From the NCBI GenBank assembly GCA_047967505.1, contig CM106541.1: DNA of 64,000 bases; one strand, given 5' to 3'. Below are positions 22,484 through 35,432 of this stretch, one piece after another (the first letter of the stretch is position 1; every line of letters begins with the position of its first letter). Made by a program: the position numbers and the translations under genes. The stretch comes from Dipteris shenzhenensis (Eukaryota > Polypodiophyta > Polypodiopsida > Gleicheniales). The notes beneath the pieces are model-generated. The model searched no databases. It was not told where the DNA came from and saw only the letters and a program-made list of their open reading frames with translations.

Positions 22484-23508
22484 AGGTGTAACACAGAAGG
22501 AATCCCAAGTTCCTCATCAAGGCTCATTTCAGAGCCACTTGACTCTCCATCAACATGAGAGCTATCAGCAGACACATCAAACACTGGAGCATGGTCCACT
22601 TTTTCTTTTCCCTTATGTGATACCTGCACAACACTATCAGGACTGCCATGTGACGATTCACTAGATCTCAATCTCCCTGTCCATGCATTAGATCCACTAG
22701 TAGAGGACTCTCTGGGTCCACTCAAGGCTTGAGATTTCTGCTCTGCATTTATTGCAGCATTCCCATTTCCTGCATCTGCATCTCCTACCATAACAGTTGG
22801 TGCATACCAGCTGCTCATTTCATCAAAAACAACATCTCTGCTCACTTGCATTTTGCGGGTGGAAGGGTTATAACAGCGATACCCTTTCTGGTGCAGAGCA
22901 TATCCAATAAAGATGCATTTTTCTGCCTTTGGATCCAGCTTTGTTCTCTTCTCATCAGGAACATGAACATAAGCTATGCAACCAAATACCTTCAAGTGAG
23001 AAATATATGGTTTTTGGCCTGTATACATTTCTTCAGGCGTCATGCCATGGACAGCTGCAGTGGGGGTTCTGTTCATAATATAAACAGCAGTTGCTACTGC
23101 TTCAGCCCAAAAATAATCAGGCATGTTTTTCTCATTTAGGATCGCCCATCCTACTTCTGCAATATGCCTGTTCTTCCTTTCTGCAACCCCATTCTGCTGA
23201 GGGGTAGACCTACATGAGTACTTCCTTTGAATTCCTTGTTCTTTCAGATATTCACAAAATTCTTCTGAAAAGTACTCTCCCCCTCCATCAGATCTTAGCA
23301 CTTTAATATGCACACCTTTCTCTTTTTCAACCATGGCCTTAAAAGCCTTGAAATGGCTGAACACTTCACTTTTGTGCTTCATAAAATAAATCCACACCTT
23401 CCTAGTGTAGTCATCAATAAACGTCACATAATAATGGCATCCACCAATAGAAGCAGTTTTGGTTGTCCAAACATCTGAATGGATCACTTCCAAAGGTCTT
23501 CTGCTCAC
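22456..23508 (-). pseudogene. Element E integrase
   Basis: Integrase core with VIHSDVW (first D), YVTFIDDYTRKVW, VLRSDGGGEYFS (second D) and NGVAERKNRHI (E), all catalytic positions retained. The C-terminal copia segment HLKVFGCIAYVHVPDEKR and FIGYALHQKGYR follows. It is the continuation of the gag-protease frame after one TAG at 23539-23541; the frame then drifts at a one-base change near 22485. Confidence 0.9.
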
Positions 23509-23538
23509 CTTAGCATTTTTGGGAAATGCATGTCTGGC

Positions 23539-25098
23539 CTACTTACCCATTTGGCATGCTTCACATACTTTTTGCATTCCCTCAACTCTGAATTTAGGCA
23601 AACCTGCAACAATGTTTTTCGTTTGCATAGATTTCAGCCTTTGTATATTCACGTGCCCAATGCGCTTGTGCCATATCTCAATATCTGCAATGACACCTCT
23701 CCCATGCGCAAACATAGCAGCTTTCACCTCAGGCATATCAACATCCAAGGTGAACATTCTTCCATTTTTGTTGCCTTTCGCAACCAAGTGGCATTTATTT
23801 TTCAAGTCCTCAACAAAGCATCCATCAGGATTAAATCTAACCTGCAGACCTTGCTCAACCATCTGGCCAACTGAAACCAGGTTCTTAGTGATTTTTGGAA
23901 CATGAAGTACATCTGCCAAGTACTTCGTTTTGCCATCCTGCATAGCCAATGGCACTTTACCAACCTGTGTAATTGGGTGCGCATTATCATCACCTGTTTC
24001 AACATAACCTGGCTTATCCAAATTTCTAACATCATGAAACCACTCACCATGACTGGTCATGTGGTTAGAGGCACCTGAATCAACATACCAAACATCATTG
24101 CAAGCTGCAGCATCTCCTGACATGGAGTTAACCATATGCTGCATCACAAAAAGGTGCTCATTTCTGTCGTCACCATGCCCACTTGATGATGCATAGTTGC
24201 TTTGCTGCAACTTCCCACTTTTGATGTCATTCTGCTTTTTATAGCATGTATTCTCCTTGTGTCCAGGCTTTCCACAATAATAGCATTCTGTGCTGCTATT
24301 TACTTGCTGGTTCCTTTGCCATGAACCACGGCCTCTTTGGCTCCCCCTGCCTCTAGAACTACCACGTCCTCCTCCATAGGACTGGTTTTCCTGTTGTTGC
24401 TGCTGGTTCTGATTTCCTGCACAGCCACCAAAACGGCCTCTTCCTCTACCCCTGCCTCTACCTGTATTCGAGTAGAAAGCAGTCTCTTGAGAAGTTGAGG
24501 TGGCTGAACCACCATTCCTTTGCTCTTCACTCAGCAAGAGAGCAATAAGTTCCTGAAAATCAGGAAATGTTTCACGGACTCCAATGGATGTCCGAAACTG
24601 TGCATAATCTTTCCCAAGACCATTCAAGGTCACGGACACTAAGTCCTCATCATCAACAGGTGCTCCAATAGAGGCAAGAGAATCTGCAAGGCCTTTCACC
24701 TTCAAAGAATACTCATTTATATTCAGATTTTTCCTCTGCACATTGTGCAACTCCTGCTTTAGCTGCATCTTTCGTGCTTTGGTATTTGTGCTATACAGCT
24801 TCACCAATGTATCCCATGCCTCCTTAGGCATCTCTACATCCTGTATATGCACAATCATAGAATCTGAAATGCTAACAGACAGCCAATACAGGCATTTTCT
24901 GGCTTTTTCATGCCAATCTTTAAAGGCCTTCAATTCAGCAGGAGTGGGAGCAGCACCCAAAACTGGTTCTGTAGTTTCACCACTGATGTAATCCCAAACT
25001 CCCTTTCCCATAAGGAAGTTTGTCATCCTGAACTTCCATGCTTGGAAGTTGTTCTTGTCAAGCTTCTCACTGACAATGGTAGACAGATTCTCAGACAT
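23539..25098 (-). pseudogene. Element E gag-protease-integrase zinc domain
   Basis: The natural start is probably MSENLSTIVSEKL (25098), though the frame is open from 25125. It has the copia gag core (FQAWKFRMTNFL, W.TLVKLYS, LKQELHNVQ, VTLNGLGKDYAQF), an RGRGRGR/Q-rich basic stretch, an intact CYYCGKPGHKENTC knuckle, protease WYVDSGASNHM, and the integrase zinc domain (WHKRIGHVN...CEACQMGK). It ends at TAG 23539-23541. The stop is in the middle of the polyprotein, with homologous sequence continuing in the same frame, so I read it as a nonsense mutation, not a programmed stop. Confidence 0.9.
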
Positions 25099-25588
25099 TT
25101 TACAAATCACGAATTGCAACAGCAACCTGTAAACACAGCAAATGCCTCACAAGGGCAAATAGCAAAACTTCTGCAAAAGGCCTCACAGGGGCAGATCTGC
25201 AACAGTGACGAAAGTGGTATTTCACCACACAGTCACTTCCTAGTGACGATTTTGCATCAACAGGCAACAGGCAACAGGCATGAATCTGCAACTCCCAATA
25301 TCTCTGCACATAGGCATACGATGCAATTTCAGTGGCACCTTTCCACCGACTAGCCGCACGGTGGTCGCACAGCAAAAACAGGGCCTTTTTCTGAGTGCCT
25401 GCGAAGAACTTCCGCCTTCAAAACGGGCCCCGAAACAGCCTCAAATCTGAAACAGTGCACTCCTGCACTTCTTGCTGTGCTACCTGCAGAGATTTGCTCC
25501 CAAACTCGAAATAGGAAAGCAACACTGGTCCTCTTACCAGGACACCACAAACTTGGCTTGCTTTCTTGAGCTCCTTACCACGAACAAG

Positions 25589-25600
25589 GCTCTGATACCA
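25589..25600 (-). promoter_or_regulatory. Primer-binding site, element E
   Basis: Minus-strand TGGTATCAGAGC directly follows the 5' LTR; it is complementary to initiator tRNA-Met. Confidence 0.95.
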
Positions 25601-25898
25601 TGTAAAGAACAAGGGAGAGAGATAGGAGACTCAAGTTCAGCTTTCTTCACGGCACACAAAAGAGAGAGGACACAAGGTTGGAGGGTGAAGCCTTTCTTCA
25701 CTTTTGCACACAACAACCATACAATAGAAGAGGGAAATACCCTATATGTCAAAACCTAGAATACGTGGTTCATATGTGAACCCAAACCAAAAACATACAT
25801 GGTAGTCTAACTACACCACGAGTACAACTATCATAGGCGGTGACATAAATGATAGTCATCCAGGAGATATATCGGGGGTAGAGCTTGATATCTCAACA
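25601..25898 (-). repeat. Element E 5' LTR
   Basis: 298 bp, three substitutions from its partner. The leader between PBS and gag is only about 490 bp, short compared with the other families here. Confidence 0.95.
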
Positions 25899-28430
25899 AT
25901 AAGCACATGTGCATTGAGGTAATCTTCCACTTGTAGAGTAGCCACAAGCTCTTGGTACACCACCGTTGTGCATTGTAGTGGGGCTTCATTGGTGTTGTCT
26001 TCCATTGACTCATTGTTGTGCGTGCACTAGCAATTGGAGTTCAAGCTTGGATATGATTATCTTTTGGGAGTGCATCTCCTCCATTTTTTCTTTGTATATC
26101 TGGTAGATGGAAGTATATTCCTCCTTAAGCTTTTTCATTTGCAAGGTGACCTTCGGCTATTGAGGAGTGTCTTCAGTGGCATTGGACCATTAGTCCAAGA
26201 CTTGTGCTTATGAAGTGCTAGCCTCTTTAGCAGTAGCAAGCTGGTTCTTTAAGATTCTGCATTCTCTTGTAAGCTCATCAATGTTGAAGACACGTACTGC
26301 CAAAGACTGTTTCATGTCTTCAAGCTTGTCTTTGCAATCCTAGAGCTCTTCTTCTTTGTGAATTAGACTAATCGATCTTGTGCCACTACCTCCATCTGCT
26401 GAGCATGTGCAGAGGTCAAGGAGTTATAGTAGGTCTGTAGGATTGTCATTCCTTGTACTGTTGCTGTCAACTATGTTGAACTTTGGTGGAAATTGGAGGT
26501 CACATCCCTCACTGCCTTCTCTTGAGCTTGGAGAGCTTGGTTCATGCGCACTTCTTCTACTTCCTTCTCATCTATTTGCACTCGAAGTGCCTTGACCTCT
26601 ATGGTGATTGCATGGAATTGGTTTTCAATTTCTATTGTAGTTTGTCTATTCAATTCCCTTGCATATTCTTCCTTGGCCAAGCTAGTGAATAGTTCGAACA
26701 TTTGGATCATTTGGCTTGCTTGATGTTGGAGAATGACAGACAGTGATGAGGACTTATAATATTGGTGATACAAGTGGTGCCCATGTAGCCATCCTAATGA
26801 TTTTGTAGTACTAGTGGGAGGTTGTTCCAATGGTATTTGAGTCACTTGTGTACAATAGCCATACTATTGATCTGACACTAGCTCCCCTTGTGGCTCATTG
26901 ACTAGCATGGCGCCAATGGGCAGTTTTGGATCTGATGTAGCCTTAGGCTTTGGTGCTGATCTTTCCTCAGGCTCTGGTGCCAATCTTACCTCATGCTCTG
27001 GTTGTTGTTATTGTTGGAGATATATTGGTTGTAGTTGTGCACCGAGTTGTAGCATCTCATGGGGAAATTCCTCAATTCTGACCTTCTGAATAGGCATTTC
27101 TTTTGAGGCATCTACACTTACCAATGCAATAGTAGGAGAAGTTGGTGACAACTCCCATATTGGTGGTGAGAAGGGAATGTCCGACTACTCAATTGGTTTT
27201 GGTGACTGGGGCAGAGTCATTTCTTGTTCCTGTAGCTCATTTTTTATGATTATAGCCAATAAGTGTGGAATTTTACAAGTTTGGCCTAATGAACCATCTA
27301 GTTTTTTTGTGAAGAAGATGACTAAGTGTTGGATCCAGTCTTGCTTGAGTTTCCTACTCAACAAGACAAATGTGTAGAGTGGAAGGGATCGATTCTTACC
27401 GCACTTAATACCCAAGATTGTGGATAGGAATTGTGCTACTTCCTTGAGGCAAGGGTTAAGGATGGTGCGAAGTAATATACCATCCCTATGGAACAGTGTG
27501 CCCTTGGCAAGGATAGAGGCTATACTTTAAGAAATTTTGCATCAGTAGGCCATGTAGGGTATTTGGCACCTTGTGTTGGGAGTGAGAAAGCCCTTTGCAT
27601 GACTGTACTATGAAGGATAATGCTGAGTGGGCTATGATGTACAGTGATGGTACCATACTTGCCAACTTATGCATTGCTGCTGGAGTGGTAACAATAGAGA
27701 AAGTCCTTGATGTATGTGGTCATTGTAGGACTATCCTTCAAGGATTTTAGGCTCTCATGCAAACTGCCTAGACCCCTTTTCTCTAAGTAAGATGTTGCTT
27801 CCTGGGAAAGAGCATAAGTCGATGTAGGTGGCCAAACAAGTTCCAATGACTAGGCCCCATCAATGGTTGTGTAGGCCGGTGGTGAAAAGGGTGGCATTTG
27901 TTCTTCCTGGTCATGCACTGAATCCTCCTCGGAGCTATTGCTTTGGACCACAAATGCTTGTGGTCACCATGGTTGAGAGGATGTAGATGGTTGCGAACTC
28001 TAGAGAGGGTATCATGGTTGAGGCAGTGGGCTCTTTTTGTGCATTGTCTTTAGTGGTGGCATTTTTTTTGAACTTGCATCCATGTGCATGTGGTGTATCA
28101 TTGATCATTAGATTAGTTGGCATGCAGGTTTGACCTTTGTGTGTGTTTATGAGAGATCTTTTTTTTTATACATGCTTTGAGAGTGTGGAATGAAAGTGTG
28201 TGGCACAATTATTCATGCAATCATCTATGTGTTTAAGCGAAAGCATGTGATTGCACGTGACCTAGTAGCTAGATAGGGACTAACTACATGCTTTTTGTTT
28301 TTGCTGGGATTTCATAGGGCAGCTAGAACTCAGGCATCACTTCTAAGCCCTAGGTTAAAATCGATTGATGCTACCTATATGTGCGAAGATGTACATATGC
28401 AAGTGAGTGCTCATGATACAATCTAATCCT
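25899..28430 (-). pseudogene. Minus-strand coiled-coil ORF remnant interrupted by E
   Basis: The minus strand from 26845 leftwards encodes charged, heptad-rich sequence: QMFELFTSLAKEEYARELNR, IENQFHAITIEVKALRVQID, and after stops KLEDMKQSLAVRVFNIDELT, LKEEYTSIYQIYKEKMEEMH. It then runs across element E into 20487-20283. Long coiled coils occur in gag-like proteins of some plant gypsy elements, and gypsy integrase lies just upstream (28433-29025), but the link is inferred. The part 26900-28430 has only short frames. No function can be named. Confidence 0.45.
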
Positions 28431-28432
28431 AA

Positions 28433-29025
28433 CTAAGGAAGACTTGGGTTTTCCAAATCTTCATTTTTGGCAGGGATGGCTTGCATGTTCAAGTAGTAGC
28501 ACTTCAGTTGGATCTCGTTTATTATTGTGTTGAATTGGACTCCATGCAATGTTTTTAGCAACACAGCTCCGATGGGATTCATCTTTCTTACTCGGTAGGG
28601 TCCTTGACCTAGATACTTCAATTTCCCTTTGTGTACTTTGGAATTGTATAACAAGACTAAGTCACCTTCCTTGATGTCTTTAGCTTTATGATTTCTATCA
28701 AACCATGCCTTTCTTTTGCATTTTTCTATATGCTAGTCTTGTATTTGTATGCTTCTCCAACTGATAGAGTCTTTCTTTCAAGGATTCATGGTCTCCCATG
28801 AGTTCCTATGCTGCTATGCATAGGCTTGGTATTACAAATTCTAGTGGGACCACACCTTCAAGGCCGTACACCAATTGAAAAGATGTATTCCTTTTACAGA
28901 CCTTGAGTGTGGTTCTGTATGCCCATAAGGCTGCATTCAGTTTCTTTGCCTAATCAAAATGTTGTGGTTCTACTGCCTTGGTGAGGATAATGCATAATAT
29001 TTTTTTAGTGGATTCGGCCTGTCCA
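28433..29025 (-). pseudogene. gypsy integrase C-terminus (remnant G2)
   Basis: The minus frame reads SFQLVYGLEGVVPLEFVIPS, then LKERLYQLEKHT, and at 28654-28433 LYNSKVHKGKLKYLGQGPYR followed by VRKMNPIGAVLLKTL and INEIQLKCYY. These are the post-core helix and C-terminal barrel of plant gypsy integrases. Stops lie between the blocks. The right edge abuts CACTA sequence at about 29030, a transposon-transposon junction. It is a different sequence from remnant G1. Confidence 0.8.
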
Positions 29026-29035
29026 TTCCATGCTA

Positions 29036-30480
29036 CTAGTAGCCTGTGAGGAAGACTTTTCTTGCTATGGCTTCCCCATGGAAGCATCTGCGTGCAATGC
29101 TTTCATTGTCTTCACTCAGGATAGGCATGATCTCATGAGGCATGACATAAATATATACAAGCGACTCTTGTACCAACCAACCCTCAACCATCCTACCTTT
29201 GGGTGTTGCATTTTGTCTCACGAAATCCTTCAAGGTCTTCATGAAGTGCTCGAGGAAGAACAACCATCATGCATGTACAGTACCGCATATAGTAATATCA
29301 TCCACCAAATGCACTATGAGATGTAGTTGGCTTGTGAGAATAGAGCGTGGAAATGTCTCCTCCACTTAACAAACCACATCCACTGACATAACTCAAGCAT
29401 TCTCAAGTGTGTTGGGATCTATTTCCTTTGACCTCACATACCTAGAAAGGAAAAAGTACGCAATATTAGCAATATGAACACCTTGCATCCTATAAAGTAC
29501 CTCACAAGCTTGCCCATCTTGTAAATATAATATTCACATTTTGTATCCTATAAAGTACCTCACAAGCTCACCCATCTTGTAAATACAATCCTTCATGTCC
29601 TTCGATGCACTGCGAGAAATGCTAGTAGGTAGTATGAACTGAACACACGAGGAATGGTTGATTAGTTGCTTCTAATTCACTAACAAATTCGGAAGGAAAA
29701 AGATATTATACACATAAAATACTTACTTGGATCATCTTGTACCAATCATGAGATTTCAAGCCATATAATTGCTCTACACCTCTTTTCTTGCTCTTTGTGA
29801 AGGCCCCCTTGAAACACCTCATGCATCTTGTGGGAGTACGAACTGTAGTGATAGCTTGCTTCATCACCACCATCTCTAGCTTCGATAACCTCCATAGTGC
29901 ACGAGGTAAAAAGATGCGCCCATTTGGCCTCTCTTGTGGCCAAGCTTCACGCACCCTCCCTTATGCCTGCGGAATCTCATGTCCCATTCAAATGTTCCCA
30001 AATGGTAGATGCCACATTCTTGAAGATATGCATGGGATCAAGCAGGTGATTGATCTTGAGGTGGGACCAATATGCTAAACGATAAAAGATGGAGTATCTA
30101 AACAAAAGCTAATGTTAGTAGGCAATCTTTATTTCTAGCCAATATAGCACACAATAGTTAGAAACCCTTACCAGCTCATGCCAAGTGGTGGAGGAGTCAT
30201 GGATCCATCCCAAATTCTCATCCAATCTCCCGCAGTGAGTGATTGTGGGGGGGATTCATTACAAGGGGCGACATATCTAGGATGATCAGTTGGCAAAAAT
30301 CGATGGTGATTCTCATAGATGACCTTATTCAATGCATCTGCCCATGAGGCAACCAGCAAAGGACCACAAATAGGACATGCAATAGATGCAATTAAGAGTT
30401 GAAGGTGGGTTTAGGGTGCCACATCGATTGCCTACTCATAATTAAAAGTGCATTAATGCTTACCTGAACACTCGCTTCTA
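29036..30480 (-). pseudogene. CACTA transposase TNP2 fragment (copy 2) with one intron
   Basis: The minus strand carries part of a TNP2/DUF4218 transposase of the CACTA (En/Spm) class. From 30359 it reads KVIYENHHRFLPTDHPRY, then 29954-29727 with YGLKSHDWYKMIQ. After an intron comes FILPTSISRSASKDMKDCIY, then EETFPRSILTSQLHLIVHLV and FFLEHFMKTLKDFVRQ...MVEGWLVQESL. The N-terminal core is absent and a 58-bp tandem duplication (29483-29598) shifts the frame. It is cut at the left by gypsy remnant G2. It is a second copy, as the DUF4216 part of copy 1 lies to its right. Confidence 0.8.
29639..29726 (-). other. 88-bp GT-AG intron in TNP2 copy 2
   Basis: On the minus strand CCAA is followed by GTAAGT at 29726, and GTGTTCAG ends at 29639. 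Removing it joins ..DWYKMIQ to FILPTSISRS in one frame, the order expected of TNP2. TNP2 copy 1 has a 100-bp GT-AG intron at the same place (58277-58376). Confidence 0.75.
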
Positions 30481-30559
30481 AATTTCTTTGCAATCAAATG
30501 ATATCCTAAATACTTGACTTTCTTTACACGAGCTGGCTCGATCACAATCGAATGACACA

Positions 30560-31058
30560 GTTGGAGGTGAGGCAGATACTTGGACAATTTATCCCTTGAG
30601 TATTTGGAGATCCAATAGGACAATGGATATTATACGAGAAGGTGAACAATGTAGCCTTGCTTGACAATGGAGAGGTGAAGCCTACACTTTGGATCACTAA
30701 ATGGAAGGCGTTGCAAGAGATATTTAAATTTAGAAAAAAATAGGACAAAGGGTCCATCAAAAAGGCAACAGCCAGTGCCCTGGTCCATACTGCTACTATC
30801 TTTTCTCACTGTCACATGGGGACCGTTGTAAATAGTTCTAAACCATTTTACATCAAGAATGAAAATACTAAATCATCTTAAATCAACTTCATAGATTTCA
30901 CGTATGGTTCCACAATAATCCAACTGTGAGGAGAGAAGATTGGTATTCGAAGCACTTGCTCGACTATCTTGTGTGAAGTTAGCCATGACTCCACAATCAT
31001 ACATGACTCTCTTTGAATCGATGCGTTCCACATGAAAATGTCGTCCATATGACCATAA
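30560..31058 (-). pseudogene. CACTA C-terminal DUF4216-like region (copy 1, left part)
   Basis: The minus strand gives GVMANFTQDSRASASNTNLL, DYCGTIREIYEVDLR, then after a stop VKWFRTIYNGPHVTVRKDSS, CLFDGPFVLFFSKFKYLL. This is the DUF4216 pattern (YYG.L.dI.ELDY..+...F+C+WF......DPFV.A.Q..QVFY) found at the end of the CACTA transposase ORF. It is cut by element B2 at 31058 and should connect to 51413-51484 and 57396 onward once B2 and D are removed. Confidence 0.65.
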
Positions 31059-31206
31059 TGTTGGGGTAAAGGGCGCTGTGCCCACCCATTTTTACAGTGC
31101 CCATGTATACTCATATATATGTGATAGAGAAATAAGCTGGAGTAGCTTTTGCTCCACCACATTTTGGTGTCTCCTTACCCCTTTATGTCTTCTCTCCTCT
31201 CACACA
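31059..31206 (+). repeat. Element B2 5' LTR
   Basis: 148 bp starting TGTTGGGGTAAAGGG and ending CTCTCACACA. Eight differences from the 3' LTR. Confidence 0.93.
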
Positions 31207-32658
31207 ACTGGTATCAGACCTATGTCATGGTGTTCGATCTGTGGGGATCTTCGCAAGGGCTTGTGGTGTGTGTGAATCAAGCATTGAAGGATCTTTGGAT
31301 CAATGTCTCTCATGGAGAAGACAGGGCAGCCATAACTATGCTTATCTGCTAATTTGAGCTCCAGAAGCTCGAGGAGAAGAGCCTGAGGAGAGAGTTCAAT
31401 GCAGCCATCGAGGGAGCCCAGGCTGTTGAGGCACCCATGAGCGTGTGTTGCAGGACACTGTTGTAGAGCCGTGAGTAGGAGTGGTTGGAGAAGACATCAT
31501 TTGGGAGCTTCATTGCCTCATTGATGGAAGCATTGCTTTGTAGATACTTGCTGGAGATCGTTGACATTGGTGTTTTGCAACTCACGAGTGGATATTGTTG
31601 GAGGGCGAAGGAGCTTTGGTTGAAGCGTATGTGCTTGGAGCTTTGGGCACAGTCGTGGAAGGCTTCTAGAGTCGTAGAGCAGTTGGAGTGGCCTGGCCAA
31701 CTTGCAACCGGTTGAATCCGTTAGAGTTGGAGAGTCGAGCTATGGCATCTGAGGCCATTGTAAGAGTCGACGCTCAGTTGGAGGAGCCTAGGCATCACTC
31801 ATCATTATTTGAGGCCTAGTAGTCCTTGTCGAGGCACTGCTAAGGCTAAGCTTTGTGGACTTGCTCGTTTGAGCATTGCAGATGAAGCCTTGGCTGTGCA
31901 AGGAGGAGCTGTTGTCATAGGAGTGGCACGTCCAGTTGGCCAGTGTAGCAAATTGCAGTAGCTATTGAGAGTTTGGAAGGCCTTAGGCCTTGGAGAAGCA
32001 TCGTTGGAGCTATGATGATCAGCTCTAGTAGATAGGTTGGTCATGTAGATACGCTGGTCATCAAAATCAATACTTTAGCAGCTTGTAGAGGCGGCTTATG
32101 GAGGACCTGCAAAGCTGCTATGGTGGGAACTTCACATATGGTTGCTTGTTGTTCATTGTAGGTTGACAGAGCGTGGGCTACTATAGAGAAGATCGAGGTT
32201 TCCTCCCAGCAGATTTGGGTCTTATTTCGGTGCCATAGCCATTCTTGGCATTTGCAGGTTCCAGTCTTAACATAGTTCTTTGCCACTGTCTCTAGTTCAT
32301 CTGGGAGCTGTTGGGAGACTCTGGATTGCATGTTTGATGCAGTTGGATGCCTAGGGGATTGCCAGTGATTGCATTTGTGCTCTTGGAGCTGAGGACACAC
32401 TGATCTTGAGGCGTTTGCAAGACATTTTACGTGTTTTTTACGGGATTTGCATAGAGGAGTTTTGGCATTTTTTGTGCTTGTGCACTGAGCAATTGGTTGT
32501 AGCCTACTGCTGAGCTATGTGCGCTCATTAGTCCAGTGCTTTTGGGCTATTTTATTGCTGATCTATGAGCATTCTCGGGGCTGATTTGGTTGGGCATTGT
32601 ACTTGCCATTTTGCTGGTGTTGTAGTTGACATACGGGGTGATCTACTAGATGTATTTT
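31207..32658 (+). other. Element B2 5' leader, left part
   Basis: Leader sequence after the PBS, alignable in stretches to B1's leader. No conserved frame. It is interrupted at 32658, within gatgtatttt, by element C; the continuation gaccatttttggggctg is at 46741. Confidence 0.8.
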
Positions 32659-32915
32659 TGTTGAGAGTTCATGCTTAACATCATGTGATCATGTGTGCAT
32701 AGCACCATCACGTGATCATATGTGCATAGCACTAACCTTATAGAGTGCTATAAAGGAAAGGGTTAGATCCTCTAACCCTAACCCTAAAAGGGTTTGTATA
32801 TATTCTATTTTTTCAACTAATTCTAGTGTACAGTTAGTCATTTGTGGTGTGCTCTCTAGCTGTGCCCTCTCTCCTCATCTCCACTATTCTCCTCTCCCCT
32901 CTTCATATTTTGTCA
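32659..32915 (+). repeat. Element C 5' LTR with telomere-like motif
   Basis: 257 bp. It contains two near-identical phrases (atcatgtgatcatgtgtgcatagcac and atcacgtgatcatatgtgcatagcac), the telobox-like taaccctaaccctaaaaggg at 32773-32792, and a TATA-like tgtatatattc just downstream, a plausible promoter layout. Confidence 0.95.
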
Positions 32916-32927
32916 TGGTATCAGAGC
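32916..32927 (+). promoter_or_regulatory. Primer-binding site, element C
   Basis: TGGTATCAGAGC immediately follows the LTR end TTTTGTCA. Confidence 0.95.
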
Positions 32928-35432
32928 TCCCTTGTCTTCCGCTGAGACATTGAGATTCTTGAGAGTGCGAGAGAGATTGTGAGATTGAGATTTCTCTTGA
33001 GTGATTGTGAGATCCGTCCCTTCACTTCCGTTGAGAGAAATTTCCATCCATTGAGAAGAAAGTTCTGTCCATTATTCTTTCTTTGAGTTCTTTGAAAGAT
33101 TTCATTGCTTGAGAAAGAGAGTATTCCTTGTTTATGAGAGAAAGAGAGATCTAGATCTTAGTCTTTGAGAGAGAGTTTTTGAGAGATCTGTGAGAAAGAG
33201 AAAGAAGCTAAGCCTCTCCAACAAAGCTCCTTCGACGGCCGTCCCTAGCGAATACCGCCTCTACTCCTTCTGCGAGCTATCTAGTGAATACCGCCATCAA
33301 CCCTAGCAGTCTTCAACAACAACGAGCAGCTACCTTGCTGCTCACAAGCAAGGCAAGCGAAACAGTAGCCATGACAACAAACTACAACTATCACTGACAA
33401 CCAACGCTTCCAAGCCGCTATAGTTCACGGTCTCTAAGGCATACTCAGCTCTCCAACAGAGCTTTGCAATGAAGTGCGACACCAGCAATGCTAACTCCAA
33501 CGCCCATGCAAAGGCTAACGAGTGCTATGACAAAGCATACGCCCGACTACGATAAAGCATACGCCTAACGATGGCCTCTGTGCAGCAAACTGCAGATAGC
33601 CCAGGCTCTCTCAACAGGCCGCTAAAAATGGGCCGCGCTTCAAATCTGTGATAGGCGACGCTACAGCCACCGATGGCTCCATCGAAGGTCAGCGCAGCCC
33701 ATCGATGGCTCCATCAATCGGTGGTATCAAAGTTTCCACCAACACAATGCTTGGCCACCTTCGCCAACTAGCCCTTCAAGTCGGACCTTGATCAGATGCT
33801 CAACAGCTTCGCCTCCTCCAGCGACGGCTCAACCGTCTCACCTACAATGACTACGAGCTATGAGAGCTCCGTCGCCTCCAGCCCACCGATGGCTCCTTAG
33901 CACAACAAGCGTCTTCAACGGCCGCCCCCTAAAAGCCTCGTCTGCGACTTTCTAACTCCAACGACGCTCTAGCAACGGGCGTCCTCTTCAACAAAGCTCC
34001 AACCATGCTCTCTAACGAAAACGACGACGGAATCTCTGAGATTTCGTCGGCATCTCAGAGATTCCATCCGGCTTCTCCACGTAGCGACACGTGGCAAAGA
34101 GGGAGGATACCCCTTATCCTCAATCTCACCACACACTGAGGTGGGGTCAGCCAAATGACACGTGGCAGATTAGATTTGACTTCAGTTAAATGGTACAGTC
34201 AAGTTAACCCCGGCTGAGGTGTGGTCAGCCAAGTGCCACGTGTCAATCCTATCTGACACATCATCAGCCATGTCACCTACCATGTCATCAGTGACACATC
34301 ATCAGCCACATCATCTGCCACATCATCAGTGACATGTCATCAGCCATGTCACCTACCATGTCATCAGTGACACATCATCAGCCACATCATCTGCCACATC
34401 ATTAGTGACATGTCATCAACCACATCACCTATGCCACGTCAGCATTGCCATGTCACCCTGACATCATCTGTGCCACCTCAGCACTGCCACCTCAGCAGTC
34501 CAGTCAGCACTGACCCTCTGCAGGCATAGTCCCTTGCCAGGCACACTGTGCACACTCCTGCCACCTCAGCACAGAGCTTCAGTGGCACACCTCTTGCTAA
34601 GCACAGTGCCACATCATCACTGCATGTGACTCACAGTGACACATCATCATTGAGCACCATTTGCACTCCTTTTGCCCCTCCACCTAGATCAAGTTGTATC
34701 TCTTGATCCGGGAAGAATTTGAGGGTGCTCCAAAAAGAAAAGTCGCTCATTTTTTCATGCTCTACGCACTCGTTACCTCACGTGCATATTTCGGTGCAAG
34801 TTACACTCACAGTTGAGCCTTGCCAACAAAACCACTTCCTTCACACACATTTGCCTCTACATCGACGCATCTGACCCAGCACTTAAAAAGAACAAAAGAA
34901 AAGGAATTATTTGCTGCTCTTTCATCGATCAATGGCTGGTTTAGATCTAGATCAGAGTAGACTAGATCGCCATAGAGGGGACGCTTTGAATTCCCCAAGT
35001 TGCCAATCTAAGCCATGCCCGAAATTCCCGACTAGTACATACTCGGAGTCAGTCCATACGCTCACATCCGATTTCACATCATTACATTACCTGAAACCTT
35101 ACGTTCATCAGTTTAGTGAGCAGACTTCAGAGTACAGAGGCATTGCAGATTGGTTCAGTGGGCAGATATCATTTGATTTCACACACACATGCCACCATTG
35201 TAACTTGCCTATTCGGCTATCTCACGGCATCGTGCACATCATTTTTTAGCCTTGTAAAGCCTCTTGGCTATTCCCGGCATCATTGCCACAAGCCTTGTAA
35301 CATAGATCAAATCTTATATACTGCAGTTCTATCTTCACCAACGGTACAGAGATTTCACTTGGCATCTTCAGTGTATTTGCAGTTGATTCATACAGAGTTT
35401 TTCAGGACACTTTTGAGTACATTGTTTGCACC
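32928..35432 (+). other. 2.5-kb leader of element C
   Basis: Non-coding leader between PBS and gag, about half as long as a whole copia coding region. The front part is rich in short GAGA runs. It includes the 38/76-bp tandem repeat at 34251-34440. Confidence 0.75.
34251..34440 (+). repeat. 38/76-bp tandem repeat in element C leader
   Basis: The phrase gtgacacatcatcagccaca recurs at 34291 and 34367, a 76-bp period. Each 76-bp unit is two diverged 38-bp halves built on gacayrtcatcagcca. About 2.5 copies, decaying at the right edge into (catcagc/acc)-rich sequence. Confidence 0.85.

Larger units (their letters stand above)
20489..25898 (-). mobile_element. Copia element E (nearly intact, TSD ataag)
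   Basis: A 5410-bp minus-strand copia element with 298-bp LTRs that differ at three positions, flanked by ataag (20484-20488 and 25899-25903). PBS, gag with an intact CCHC knuckle, protease, integrase DDE, RT YVDD, RNase H and PPT are all present in order. Only two lesions are obvious: a TAG between protease and integrase and a one-base frameshift after the integrase. It is the best-preserved element in the window by coding content and is unrelated at LTR level to A, B, C, D and F. Confidence 0.96.

Noticed and set aside
32773-32792. Interstitial telomere array
   Set aside because: Only about two telomere-like units, located within a retrotransposon LTR and repeated in its partner LTR; not a telomere remnant.
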